From an uncultured Dorea sp. (GTDB lineage Bacteria > Bacillota > Clostridia > Lachnospirales > Lachnospiraceae): a stretch of 39,261 nt of DNA. The position numbers were made by a program, and so were the translations under genes. The notes under the pieces are model-generated. The model did no database searches. It saw only the letters and a program-made list of their open reading frames with translations, and was not told the DNA's origin. Shown in pieces: positions 23,600 to 31,449 of the stretch; the stretch's first letter is position 1, and every line of letters starts with the position of its first letter. The stretch covers positions 1-39,261 of the forward strand of contig CAJUMF010000033.1 of assembly GCA_910586965.1 (NCBI GenBank). Direction: 5' to 3'.

Positions 23600-24721
23600 A
23601 TGTTTTACATACGGATGGCTCTGACCGGGTTCTGGCGTTACCGGGTCCGGACTGCTCTCCACCTTTTCATCTGCATCCTGTCGGTCTTATTCCTCGGAGT
23701 TTACATGGGGAATCTTGACGACACAGACGCGCGCCTTAAGGAACTGTCGAAAAAGGTTCCGGTGAGGGCGACGGTCATCAATCTCGCCGGGGGCAGGGAG
23801 TCCGGGCTTTTCATCAAAGAACCGCTTTATGACGGCGTGATGGCGTCGCCCTATGTGAGCGAGCCTGATTTTACCCTGGAGCTTTTGGGCATCAAGGGAA
23901 AAAATGAGTACACTGTGCTTGCCCAGACTTCTCTGAAAGGGTACGAAGACCTTTTTCGTTCCAATGAAAAAAAATGCGTGGTGACCCCGGATTTTCTAAA
24001 AGAGCAGAAATTAAAGGAGGGCGATACCCTCTCCCTTGACTTGAAATATTACAAGCTCGATACCGAGAGCCACCTTTCCTCTTTCATCCTGCCTTTGGAA
24101 ACTGTCTCCTACCAGATTGCCGGAGTTGCAGAAGGGGAAAACTCAGCGGCTCAGATTATGATTCCCATAGAAACAGCAAGAGAGAGCTACCGGAATCAGG
24201 ACATTCCGTTTTTCGCCAGCTCCGGAACTTTCCGCGTGAAGGAACCGCTGTCTCTGAATGCATTTAAAAAAGAGATGGATGCCGTCGGTTTTCTTGAAAT
24301 CATCCCGCAGTCAAAACCCGCCCTTGAAGGATACGCCCTGACCGTAAAGGACGAAACCTTCATCCGGGCGGCAGCCAGCATCCAGGAAAGCCGCAAGGTA
24401 CTGAAAACATTTTTCCCAGCAATCTGCGCCGCGCTTTTAGGGGCAGGGCTTATCACCTCCTACCTCTTAGGGCTCGGGCGGCGCCCGGAATACGTCACCC
24501 GCCGGATGCTCGGAATGCCCCACGCCGACTGCATGACCGTTTACCTGACCGAACAGGGTCTCACAGAACTATCAGGAGCCGCCGCAGGATGCGCGCTGAT
24601 TCCCCTGCTCACAAACGCAGACACAAGCCGCGCCCTCATATGCAGCGCAATCACTCTCCTCTGCTACTTCACCGCCACTCTCCTGACCTCCACCCTGTTC
24701 CGCAAAATACCCCTGCACTAG
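23600..24721 (+). CDS. FtsX-type permease of an efflux system
   Basis: A 373-residue permease. ATG at 23600 with GGAAGGGGGC before it; the frame is open to 23483 without support. Topology of the MacB/FtsX family: an N-terminal span (TALHLFICILSVLFLGVYMG, about 17-36), an extracytoplasmic domain of about 240 residues, then three C-terminal spans (TFFPAICAALLGAGLITSYLLGLG, GLTELSGAAAGCALIPLL, ALICSAITLLCYFTATLLTS). Followed by an ATPase and a second permease, giving a permease-ATPase-permease operon. The substrate cannot be told; peptides or lipids are typical for the family. Confidence 0.8.
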   Translation: MFYIRMALTGFWRYRVRTALHLFICILSVLFLGVYMGNLDDTDARLKELSKKVPVRATVINLAGGRESGLFIKEPLYDGVMASPYVSEPDFTLELLGIKGKNEYTVLAQTSLKGYEDLFRSNEKKCVVTPDFLKEQKLKEGDTLSLDLKYYKLDTESHLSSFILPLETVSYQIAGVAEGENSAAQIMIPIETARESYRNQDIPFFASSGTFRVKEPLSLNAFKKEMDAVGFLEIIPQSKPALEGYALTVKDETFIRAAASIQESRKVLKTFFPAICAALLGAGLITSYLLGLGRRPEYVTRRMLGMPHADCMTVYLTEQGLTELSGAAAGCALIPLLTNADTSRALICSAITLLCYFTATLLTSTLFRKIPLH

Positions 24722-24768
24722 CAAGCACCCCTCACACCCAAAAATTTTCATACAGGAGGATTCCCCAA

Positions 24769-25440
24769 ATGACTATCTTAAAAGCAGAACACCTATCTTT
24801 TTCTTACCGCACGAAATACCAGACCATTCACGCTGTCCAGGATGTTTCCTGTGAATTTGACACCGGGAAGATGTACGCCGTCACCGGAGAGTCCGGCAGC
24901 GGCAAGACCACCCTTCTCTCCCTCCTTGCCGGCCTTGACCTCCCCGAATCCGGGAAGGTTACCGTCCGGGGAAACGACCTGTCCCAGATGAACCGGGATA
25001 AATACCGTCGCGAACAGGCATCCGTCATCTACCAGGCATTCCATCTGTTCCCCATGCTCACCGCCCTGGAAAATGTCATGTTTCCCATGGAGCTGCGGAA
25101 CATGAAGAAGAAAGCCGCGAAAGAGCGGGCGAAAAAGCTGCTCCTACAGGTAGGGCTTTCCGAGAAAATCTTCTCCCAGTTCCCGCAGATGATGAGCGGC
25201 GGAGAACAGCAGCGGGTGGCAATCGCCAGGGCATTTGCCTCCGGAGGGAAGATTCTTCTGGCGGACGAGCCTACCGGAAACCTTGACACCGAAAACGAAC
25301 AGCGCATCGTAGACCTTCTCCGCATGTCGGCGGACGAGCGGGGCTATGCGGTCATCGTTATCACCCACAACCCAAAGGTAGCGGCCCGGGCGGACGTTAT
25401 CCTGAGGATGCAGGACGGAAAGCTGGTGAGCGTATGTTGA
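24769..25440 (+). CDS. ABC ATPase of the LolD/MacB type
   Basis: A 223-residue ATPase. Start ATG at 24769 with CAGGAGGATTCCCCAA; the frame is open upstream only by chance. Walker A GESGSGKTT (residues 40-48), Q-loop YQAFHLFPMLTALENV, signature MSGGEQQRVAIARA, Walker B ILLADEPTGNLD, His-switch VIVITHNPKVA. The LTALENVMFP and ADEPTGNLDT motifs place it among ATPases that power FtsX/MacB-type permeases in mechanical or efflux roles. A short duplicated segment covers its 3' end and the next gene's start. Confidence 0.93.
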   Translation: MTILKAEHLSFSYRTKYQTIHAVQDVSCEFDTGKMYAVTGESGSGKTTLLSLLAGLDLPESGKVTVRGNDLSQMNRDKYRREQASVIYQAFHLFPMLTALENVMFPMELRNMKKKAAKERAKKLLLQVGLSEKIFSQFPQMMSGGEQQRVAIARAFASGGKILLADEPTGNLDTENEQRIVDLLRMSADERGYAVIVITHNPKVAARADVILRMQDGKLVSVC

Positions 25441-25484
25441 AAATCAACTCACAGGACAGAAAGCTGGTGAACATATGTTAAAAA
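25411..25484 (+). repeat. Tandem 33-bp repeat across ATPase end and permease start
   Basis: CAGGACGGAAAGCTGGTGAG (from 25411) and CAGGACAGAAAGCTGGTGAA (from 25452) begin 33-bp copies with four differences, period 41. Copy 1 covers the ATPase end and a would-be ATG overlap; copy 2 carries the ATG at 25475 actually used, with its ribosome site. Confidence 0.75.
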
Positions 25485-27367
25485 ACAGTATCAAACAGAT
25501 GATGCGGACTCCCTTCCGGACTGCGGCATTCCTGATTCTTATCGGCATCTCCAGTCTTTTGCTGACACTGGGATGCAACCTTTTCTATATCAGCGCGCAG
25601 ACTCAGGAGGCGGCAAAAGGTGCATTTGCCACCATCGGCACCGTAAGGCAAAAGCCCTCCGGCGCTGCCAGGGAAAAATACTGGAACCCGGAAACGGGAG
25701 ACTACGAGGCTTACTCTGTTGACCAGTACGGCGCGGCAATCCCGTACTCGGCGCTGGACATCGAGGGGCTGCCCTATATCCACAAGCCAAAGCACCAGCC
25801 GTTTTACGCGGCGTATACGGGTGACTATGTAGTCCGCAACACCCACAGCGAAGTGGACGAATCCTGGTGGGGCATCGGCGCCGATTGCGTCATCGCCGAG
25901 ATGGAGCCATTTGAGGACTGTATGCCGGACCATCCGGTAAAACTGCATTTTAAAAAATCCCTCTATGGAAATATCACAGACCGTATGCTCTCCTGGATCT
26001 GGTTCTGGGATTATGAAAATCCGCATCCCAAACCGCTCAAAGCAGGGCAGACTTATATTATGGCGCTCTATATGGACACCCACCTCGGATATTCCGGAAT
26101 ACTGGACAAATACGAGGGTGTCTCTGCCGTCTGGACGCCCTGGCTGGATGTCCGGGGCTCGCAGTACAAAAAGGACGGCACGATGCTTAAAGACGAAAAA
26201 CATAAAGGCCGCTTTTTCGAACAGGTGACGGAAGGGTTTTACGAAACTGCCGAAGGGAAACGCTGGCTCAATATTATAGAAGGCTTTACTATCGCCAATT
26301 ACAGTATCCCCGTCACTCCCACTAACGCCACAAAGCTCCTCATGTATTTCTACAACGGAAACGCCGGGATTTCCGAAGGGCGGGATATCACGGAGGAAGA
26401 ATACGCCTCCGGGGCAAAGGTGTGCCTTGTAGACAGCAAATTTGCCGCCAACAACCAGCTAAAGCCGGGGGATAAGCTTAGACTCCCCCTCTATTACGCG
26501 GACTACTCGGCTCCCGCCTGTTACTATTACCCCTACTGGGCGGAGCGGACTGTCACCGAGAAGATGATTAATGCCGACGGGCAGCTCTATGATGTATTTG
26601 AGGAAAATGAATACGAGATCGCCGGCATCTATCAGGTTACAGGGGGGATGCAAGATTATACAGGGTATGAGGCGCCGCAAAATGGCGTCATTATCCCTGC
26701 GGCCTCCGTAGAGAACAGCGACGAGGACAATATCCTGAACTTTTCACCTATGAAACCGAGCAACACTATTTTCCAGATTGAGAACGGAACCATCGATGAT
26801 TTTCTGGCAATCTGGGAGGAAAAAGGCATAGACGGGCTGGAGCTTGCTTTTGAGGATAACGGGTACTCAGAGCTTATGCACAGCTTTGAAAACACGCGGA
26901 AGATGTCCGTCATCCTCTTAGGGGCGGGGGCAGGAATCACGCTCCTCATCCTTGTATTTTTCTGCCACATGTTCATCACAAAGCAGAAAGTGCGGACTGC
27001 CCTGGAGCGTTCTCTGGGCGTTCCGAAGGGAAAATGCCTTGTCTCTCTGTGCGGGGGGATTTTGCTAATTGTGCTGATTGGTGTTATGATAGGAAGTAGC
27101 ATGGGCGCTGCGTTCACCAAAAAGGCCGTGACCCTTTCAGACAGCAGAAACATCTACTCCTCCGCTTTCAGCGCCAATCAGGCGGCGGCAAGAGAAATCG
27201 TGCTGCCGGAGGATTTTTTAAAGGAGCAGCACATGGATGTCGTCCTTCCATGCTTTTCCGGCGCGCTTAATCTTACCGCCGCTTTGCTGACTGCCTTTCT
27301 CATGGCAGCGGGGAGCTTAAAGAAAGAACCGCTTGAGCTTTTGTCCGGAACAAAACAGGAGCGATGA
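25475..27367 (+). CDS. Large FtsX-type permease
   Basis: A 630-residue permease. The ATG at 25475 follows AGCTGGTGAACAT, a modest ribosome site produced by a tandem duplication. N-terminal span FLILIGISSLLLTLGCNLFYI (about 20-40), a very large extracytoplasmic domain (about 440 residues, aromatic-rich, with WGIGADCVIAEME, YGNITDRMLSWIWFWDYE and EYEIAGIYQVTGGMQDY), then three C-terminal spans (ILLGAGAGITLLILVFFCHMFI, LVSLCGGILLIVLIGVMIGSSMG, ALNLTAALLTAFLMAAGSL). The ectodomain is not one I recognise. It forms a heteromeric transporter with the ATPase and the 373-residue permease. Confidence 0.85.
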   Translation: MLKNSIKQMMRTPFRTAAFLILIGISSLLLTLGCNLFYISAQTQEAAKGAFATIGTVRQKPSGAAREKYWNPETGDYEAYSVDQYGAAIPYSALDIEGLPYIHKPKHQPFYAAYTGDYVVRNTHSEVDESWWGIGADCVIAEMEPFEDCMPDHPVKLHFKKSLYGNITDRMLSWIWFWDYENPHPKPLKAGQTYIMALYMDTHLGYSGILDKYEGVSAVWTPWLDVRGSQYKKDGTMLKDEKHKGRFFEQVTEGFYETAEGKRWLNIIEGFTIANYSIPVTPTNATKLLMYFYNGNAGISEGRDITEEEYASGAKVCLVDSKFAANNQLKPGDKLRLPLYYADYSAPACYYYPYWAERTVTEKMINADGQLYDVFEENEYEIAGIYQVTGGMQDYTGYEAPQNGVIIPAASVENSDEDNILNFSPMKPSNTIFQIENGTIDDFLAIWEEKGIDGLELAFEDNGYSELMHSFENTRKMSVILLGAGAGITLLILVFFCHMFITKQKVRTALERSLGVPKGKCLVSLCGGILLIVLIGVMIGSSMGAAFTKKAVTLSDSRNIYSSAFSANQAAAREIVLPEDFLKEQHMDVVLPCFSGALNLTAALLTAFLMAAGSLKKEPLELLSGTKQER

Positions 27368-27379
27368 GCCCGATAACAA

Positions 27380-27582
27380 GCGATTGCGAAACCCGAAGAT
27401 TAACCGGAGTCATTGTGCAGCTTGTATATTCCAACACAGACGCGCTTTCGCTCCGAGTTTACCGCAGCGGTACATAAGCTGCCAAAATACGGCAGCTAAG
27501 AACCGGCGGTAACCTAAGGTCTGCTTATGGATTATACAACCCGCACAATTCAGCATCGGCAAATCAGAGTTTCGCAATTGCC
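27380..27582. repeat. Palindromic repeat element, copy 2
   Basis: Second copy of the element at 8701-8898. Outer arms GCGATTGCGAAAC and GTTTCGCAATTGC; main stem 27412-27433 with 27528-27549. Two C-G pairs of copy 1 are T-A pairs here (27414/27547 and 27422/27539), while three other positions no longer pair. It lies 35 bases upstream of the sigma-factor start, just as copy 1 lies upstream of the hydrolase. Confidence 0.8.
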
Positions 27583-27617
27583 TGTGAATCGGAGCATTAA
27601 GGAAGGAGGGAGGACAG

Positions 27618-28184
27618 TTGCGGATTGACAGAGACAATTTTCTTACGCGCCTGAAGGCTCATGATGAGCGGGCGTTAGAGTTTGTGCTGGAAGAATACGG
27701 CGGGCTCCTTATGTCCGTCATCCGAAGGCACCTCTTTTGTCTTCCCCAGATGCAGGAAGAGTGCTTGAATGACGTTCTTTTTTCTATCTGGGCGCACATC
27801 GCCCAGTTTGACGAGACACGCAGCACATTTAAAAACTGGATTGCGGGCATCGCCAGATACCGCTCCATCTCTTATCTCAGAAAATATAAAAACCGCCTGG
27901 AAGAGCTTTCACTGGATGCCGTCAATACCGAAAACGCCTGGGATGCCGGCGCGGAGGATGCATCTCTTCTTGCTCTCATCGACAGGGAGCTTTCCGAGGA
28001 GACCGAGCGGATGCTTGTCTGCCTGAAAGCGGAAGACCGCGCCCTCTTTCTAAAACTTTACTGCGAAGGGCAGGACGTGGAGGAAATAAGCCGGGAAACA
28101 GGTCTTAAAAAGGCGACAATCTATCAGAAATTATCCCGGGGCAAGAAAAAAATCATTAGTTTTAGAAAAAAGGAGGCGAACTGA
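27618..28184 (+). CDS. ECF-family sigma factor (second)
   Basis: A 188-residue sigma factor with a TTG start at 27618, chosen for GGAAGGAGGGAGGACAG before it. Sigma-2: LEEYGGLLMSVIRRHLFCLPQMQEECLNDVLFSIWAHIAQFD (about 24-65), then KNWIAGIARYRSISYLRK; sigma-4: ETERMLVCLKAEDRALFLKLYCEGQDVEEISRETGLKKATIYQKLSRGKKKI (about 127-180). The downstream gene, one base past its stop codon, encodes a DUF4179 protein, so the two act as a sigma/anti-sigma pair. It lies right after the efflux genes and may control them, though no ECF promoter of its own could be identified. Confidence 0.9.
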   Translation: MRIDRDNFLTRLKAHDERALEFVLEEYGGLLMSVIRRHLFCLPQMQEECLNDVLFSIWAHIAQFDETRSTFKNWIAGIARYRSISYLRKYKNRLEELSLDAVNTENAWDAGAEDASLLALIDRELSEETERMLVCLKAEDRALFLKLYCEGQDVEEISRETGLKKATIYQKLSRGKKKIISFRKKEAN

Positions 28185-28185
28185 T

Positions 28186-29379
28186 ATGTATGAAAAAAGA
28201 AAAAACGAGGATGAAAATAAACTTTTTGACATATTAAATGACGTATCGACCGACTTTTGCAACTACCCCGAGACAGAGCTTACAAGAGACGAGCTTTGGA
28301 ACTACCGGGAGAACTTAAGAGACTCCCTCGGCAACACGTCCGCAAAGAAGACCCGGAAAGCCTTTCGCTTTGCCGCGGCAGGCGCTGCCGCCTTTGCCGC
28401 CCTTGCTTTAGTCTTCGTCTGCCTGCAGCCCAAAGACGATGACTTGCGCGCCTCCGGACATACCAACTACTACAGCTTAAGCTCCATGCTGGGCGTAAAC
28501 GGCGGCCTTGAGGATTACACGCTGCACATCGATGAAAACCACCCGCTGAAAGGCGGTTCTGTCACTTTGAATTCCGCCGTGCTGGACGGCATCTGCCTCT
28601 CCGTTTCCAGCACCTATTATTATGAAGAAATGCAGGAACTCCCGCGGCTTACAAACGGAGGCTGGGGGAGAGACTACGGCAGTGCATTTGACCGGACGGA
28701 CGCTTTCCTGTTCAAACCCGAACCGCAAAGCCGCGAATCCGGCTCTTTCAATCCGACATACACCGAATCCAAAGAGAAACCTTATATCCAACGGCTGTAT
28801 ATTGACGGAAAAGAGATTCTGTGCGAGACAGAAAGCGACCTGTACGCAAGCGCCAACGGCGTACTTCAGGACACTGCCTCCTATTATTTCGACACCAAAA
28901 CGATAAGCCTTCCGGCTCACGCTACTTTGGAAATCTGGAAAAGCCCGGAAGACCAAACCCCGGAAACCGTGTTCGAATTTACTCTCACAGAAAAAAATCT
29001 CGTTCCGGACACAACGAGCGTAAGGCTTGACCAGAAAGCGACTCTGCCGGACGGGCGGACGGTGCATTTTAAAAAGTTCGTACACAATATCCGTGGTCTC
29101 TATATAGAGGCGGAATACAGCGAAGATGTCATATCCCCGGAGAAAAAACGCCCAATCTACTTAGAGTGTTACGACAAGAGCGGAATCATCCAGACCCTCC
29201 GGGAGCGGGAGCTTGAGGGAAATATCCTTGTCTTTACCCCAGACCATATAAACACCCTCTACTCCAAGATTGACTCCATGGACTTTTTAGAATTCGAGAT
29301 CATAGCGTATGTCTCCGATGAAAAGGGGAACTCCGGCAAGCGTTTGAGGCTTGATGAGACTGTGAGAGTTCCTTTGTAA
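28186..29379 (+). CDS. DUF4179 membrane anti-sigma-like protein
   Basis: A 397-residue single-span protein, ribosome site AAGGAGGCGAACTGAT overlapping the sigma stop. Residues 1-58 are cytoplasmic, charged (ENKLFDILNDVSTDFCNYPETELTRDELWNYRENLRD); 62-82 the membrane span (FRFAAAGAAAFAALALVFVCL); then a DUF4179-type beta-rich ectodomain with SSTYYYEE..., LPAHATLEIWKSPED, LDQKATLPDGRTVHFKKFV and DSMDFLEFEIIAYVSDEKG. Ectodomains of this kind sit with clostridial ECF factors. Stop at 29379 is followed after 30 bases by the promoter of a HicB gene. Confidence 0.85.
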   Translation: MYEKRKNEDENKLFDILNDVSTDFCNYPETELTRDELWNYRENLRDSLGNTSAKKTRKAFRFAAAGAAAFAALALVFVCLQPKDDDLRASGHTNYYSLSSMLGVNGGLEDYTLHIDENHPLKGGSVTLNSAVLDGICLSVSSTYYYEEMQELPRLTNGGWGRDYGSAFDRTDAFLFKPEPQSRESGSFNPTYTESKEKPYIQRLYIDGKEILCETESDLYASANGVLQDTASYYFDTKTISLPAHATLEIWKSPEDQTPETVFEFTLTEKNLVPDTTSVRLDQKATLPDGRTVHFKKFVHNIRGLYIEAEYSEDVISPEKKRPIYLECYDKSGIIQTLRERELEGNILVFTPDHINTLYSKIDSMDFLEFEIIAYVSDEKGNSGKRLRLDETVRVPL

Positions 29380-29406
29380 ACAAATATAATAATATTCGTT
29401 TTTGCA

Positions 29407-29435
29407 TTGAAACGTGTTATTATATTTGTTATAAT
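29407..29435 (+). promoter_or_regulatory. Promoter of the HicB-type gene
   Basis: TTGAAA (29407-29412), 17-base spacer, TATAAT (29430-29435), start codon 23 bases further. A diverged copy of the same region, starting at TTTTTGCATTGGCAC with the spacer shortened to 15 bases, precedes the DUF1902 gene (30404-30430). Confidence 0.7.
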
Positions 29436-29457
29436 AATATCGTCAGGAGGCAAGTTC

Positions 29458-29877
29458 ATGAAAAAAAATGATCGCTATTTTTATCCGGCAATTTTCTCTT
29501 ATGAGAAAGGTCAGGCAATTTCCGTTATATTTCCTGACCTGGACGTAGCAACCAGCGGAACAAATGATGATGATGCCCTTCTTTCTGCAAGGGAACTTCT
29601 CGGATGTGTATTAAACGGACTGGAAGAAGACGATGAGGAAATCCCTGCGCCAACGCCCCTGTCTGATATTAAAACCCAGGACAATGAACATGCTGTTCTG
29701 ATTGACGTATATATGCCATCTGTAAGAATGGCGCAAGTCAACCGCTCCGTAAATCGCACTGTAACTCTTCCGGCATGGCTGAATGCCGCCGCATTAGAGC
29801 GCAATGTTAACTTTTCCCAGGTGCTGCAAAATGCTTTAATTGAAACTTTAGGTGTAACTTCTACTACGACAAAATAA
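29458..29877 (+). CDS. hicB: HicB-family antitoxin
   Basis: A 139-residue antitoxin starting at 29458 after CAGGAGGCAAGTTC. The N-terminal partial RNase-H-like HicB domain shows YPAIFSYEKGQAISVIFPDLDVATSG and LLSARELLGCVLNG; the C-terminus (NRTVTLPAWLNAAALERNVNFSQVLQNALIETL) is a ribbon-helix-helix DNA-binding segment. No complete hicA lies beside it: the only hicA-like piece is the fragment at 30727. It may be an orphan or may once have been part of the same locus. Confidence 0.88.
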   Translation: MKKNDRYFYPAIFSYEKGQAISVIFPDLDVATSGTNDDDALLSARELLGCVLNGLEEDDEEIPAPTPLSDIKTQDNEHAVLIDVYMPSVRMAQVNRSVNRTVTLPAWLNAAALERNVNFSQVLQNALIETLGVTSTTTK

Positions 29878-29889
29878 ATCAAAAAGGCA

Positions 29890-29928
29890 AGGTGTAAAAT
29901 CCATTGGATTATCTTGGATTTTACACCT
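29890..29928 (+). terminator. Terminator of the HicB gene
   Basis: AGGTGTAAAATCCA (29890-29903) and TGGATTTTACACCT (29915-29928), a perfect 14-bp stem, followed by GAATTTTAG. Confidence 0.7.
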
Positions 29929-29952
29929 GAATTTTAGCCCATAAATCTGCTG

Positions 29953-30340
29953 TCAATCCATTGAATTTACAATTCGCTTTAAAACCTCCGTTGACACACA
30001 TCCCTGAATCTTGTACCTGATTCCATTTGCCACAAACACAGCATTTTTTTCTGAAGGCATTCCTTCCCTGACTGTAGTTGACGAAACGATATTGACTTTA
30101 TACCCCTTCCTGGATATATATTGCTCCTGAAACCGCCGGAGCCTGCACGGTCTCCATGCTGTCAACTTCCGGCAGGATTTCATTATTCACGCCGATTTTC
30201 TATTAAACCCGTAATCGTTCCTGATTCTGTGCCCCCTATTTTAAACTTTAATATTTTTCCGTTCATAGTCACAGCATACGCATGACCCGTATATCCTTTT
30301 TGCGGATTTAACCCATCGTCTGTAACTGCGGCATTACATG
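29953..30340 (-). pseudogene. Decayed gene of DUF4367-like origin
   Basis: Three minus-strand pieces in changing frames: NAAVTDDGLNPQKGYTGHAY... to LIENRRE followed by a stop (about 30190-30340); NEILPEVDSMETVQAPAVSG... followed by a stop; and MPSEKNAVFVANGIRYKIQGCVSTEVLKRIVNSMD (ends 29953), which has the shape of a DUF4367 C-terminus. No single frame covers them and no ribosome site is present. The rest of 30341-30400 shows nothing else. Confidence 0.6.
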
Positions 30341-30508
30341 ATCAAAATTATGTCGTACTTATTTTTTTCTTCTGTAATTACTGCAATAATATCCGTTTTT
30401 GCATTGGCACATATTATAATTCGTTATAATAATACTATTAGGTATCTTTTGCTTAAAAGTTGTAAAGCTACATACAATTAAAAACACTAATAAAGGAGTA
30501 TTTGATTT

Positions 30509-30727
30509 ATGGAATATATTATAAATTTTACCCGGGACAAGGATGCCAATGTCTGGATTGCTACCATTGAAGACATTCCCGGTCTTGTGTTGGAATCCGG
30601 CTCTTTTGACGCATTATTAGAGCGGACACGTTTTGCAGTGCCCGAGCTGCTTGAGCTGAATGCATCTGGTGCACAGCCTCTATCTCTGATGTTTGTATCA
30701 AAACGTCAGGAAAGGATGGTCTTATAA
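30509..30727 (+). CDS. HicB-like DUF1902 protein
   Basis: A 72-residue protein, start after AAAGGAGTATTTGATTT. FTRDKDANVWIATIEDIPGLVLESGSFDALLERTRFAVPELLELN is the compact DUF1902/HicB domain; it lacks the C-terminal DNA-binding helix of full HicB proteins. It overlaps a short HicA-like fragment (TAATG) at 30727, so the order is antitoxin then toxin, typical of this subgroup. Promoter region diverged from that of hicB. Confidence 0.8.
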   Translation: MEYIINFTRDKDANVWIATIEDIPGLVLESGSFDALLERTRFAVPELLELNASGAQPLSLMFVSKRQERMVL

Positions 30728-30819
30728 TGGCTGAACATGTGACGGTTGATACCAAGATAAAATCAAGGCATACTGCCAATGCCATCATGAAACAAAGCGG
30801 CATTAACCACAAATTTTAA
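30727..30819 (+). pseudogene. HicA toxin remnant
   Basis: A 30-residue frame, overlapping the antitoxin stop by TAATG: MAEHVTVDTKIKSRHTANAI then MKQSGINHKF. The tail TVDxKIKSRHTANxIMKQxGIxHKF is the conserved HicA C-terminus, but the N-terminal half with the catalytic histidine (GSHH/GDH region) is deleted. Too short to act as a toxin. It explains why the neighbouring antitoxin is now an orphan. Confidence 0.75.
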
Positions 30820-30849
30820 AAACCGCCCCTGCACCAGCAGGAACGGTTT
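30820..30849 (+). terminator. Hairpin after the HicA remnant
   Basis: AAACCG (30820-30825) pairs with CGGTTT (30844-30849), with CCTGC/GCAGG nested inside. The A-run before it would serve as a T-run for the opposing minus-strand gene at 30871-31227. Confidence 0.6.
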
Positions 30850-30870
30850 AACAAAACAAAGGATTTCTTC

Positions 30871-31227
30871 CTAAATATGCCCTCCGTTAAATACGATATG
30901 GAACCCGACTGCCATAGCCGCTGCCGCCGCACACACCAGCAATACCGATTTCAGCCCGATTGACCATTTGCATATCGTATCTATGATAACGGAAATCCCC
31001 GCATTCCCTTTCCTCAAATACTGCACCCAATATATTATGTCCGAGGCAACCAACGCCCAAAGGAACATGCTTACGATATTCACTACCGCGTAAATGCCGA
31101 AGTCTCCGCCTTCCGCTATCATCCCATCCATTCCGTACTTGAACAGGCACGCTGCCAACACCACGTTTAAAATTGTATCTCCTAAAATCCATCTTCTGAA
31201 ATTCCTGTCTCTTAAATATGCCATCAT
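30871..31227 (-). CDS. Four-span membrane protein of unknown function
   Basis: A 118-residue hydrophobic protein, start supported by AAGGAGGACATTACA. Spans are near 14-32 (ILGDTILNVVLAACLFKYG), 42-62 (GIYAVVNIVSMFLWALVAS), 75-92 and 93-112 (GLKSVLLVCAAAAAMAVGF). Short charged loops with a cytoplasmic N-terminus (AYLRDRNFRRW). No family recognised. A tail resembling its last span (LKPVLLVCAAAN) survives on the same strand at about 32325-32370, suggesting a lost second copy. Confidence 0.6.
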   Translation of the reverse strand: MMAYLRDRNFRRWILGDTILNVVLAACLFKYGMDGMIAEGGDFGIYAVVNIVSMFLWALVASDIIYWVQYLRKGNAGISVIIDTICKWSIGLKSVLLVCAAAAAMAVGFHIVFNGGHI

Positions 31228-31271
31228 TGTAATGTCCTCCTTATTTTAAATTCCTACATGTTTTACATAAA

Positions 31272-31308
31272 ATTCTGCCGGCAAAGCATTGATTAAATCT
31301 GCTTATAT
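31272..31308. repeat. 37-bp dispersed repeat, copy 1
   Basis: ATTCTGCCGGCAAAGCATTG onward matches 33657-33693 at 34 of 37 bases. It lies in the leader of the DUF3800 gene; copy 2 lies before the broken AlbA_2 gene. Confidence 0.6.
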
Positions 31309-31449
31309 TATTAAGAGTAACGTAATCATGTTTCATTACAAACTTTTTATAAATTTTTGAAAAAATTATCCTTGTTCTGTTTTATATGTGATATACTTGG
31401 GTCACGCTGTAATGAAATATCAAACTAACCAAAGAAAAGAGAGGAATCT

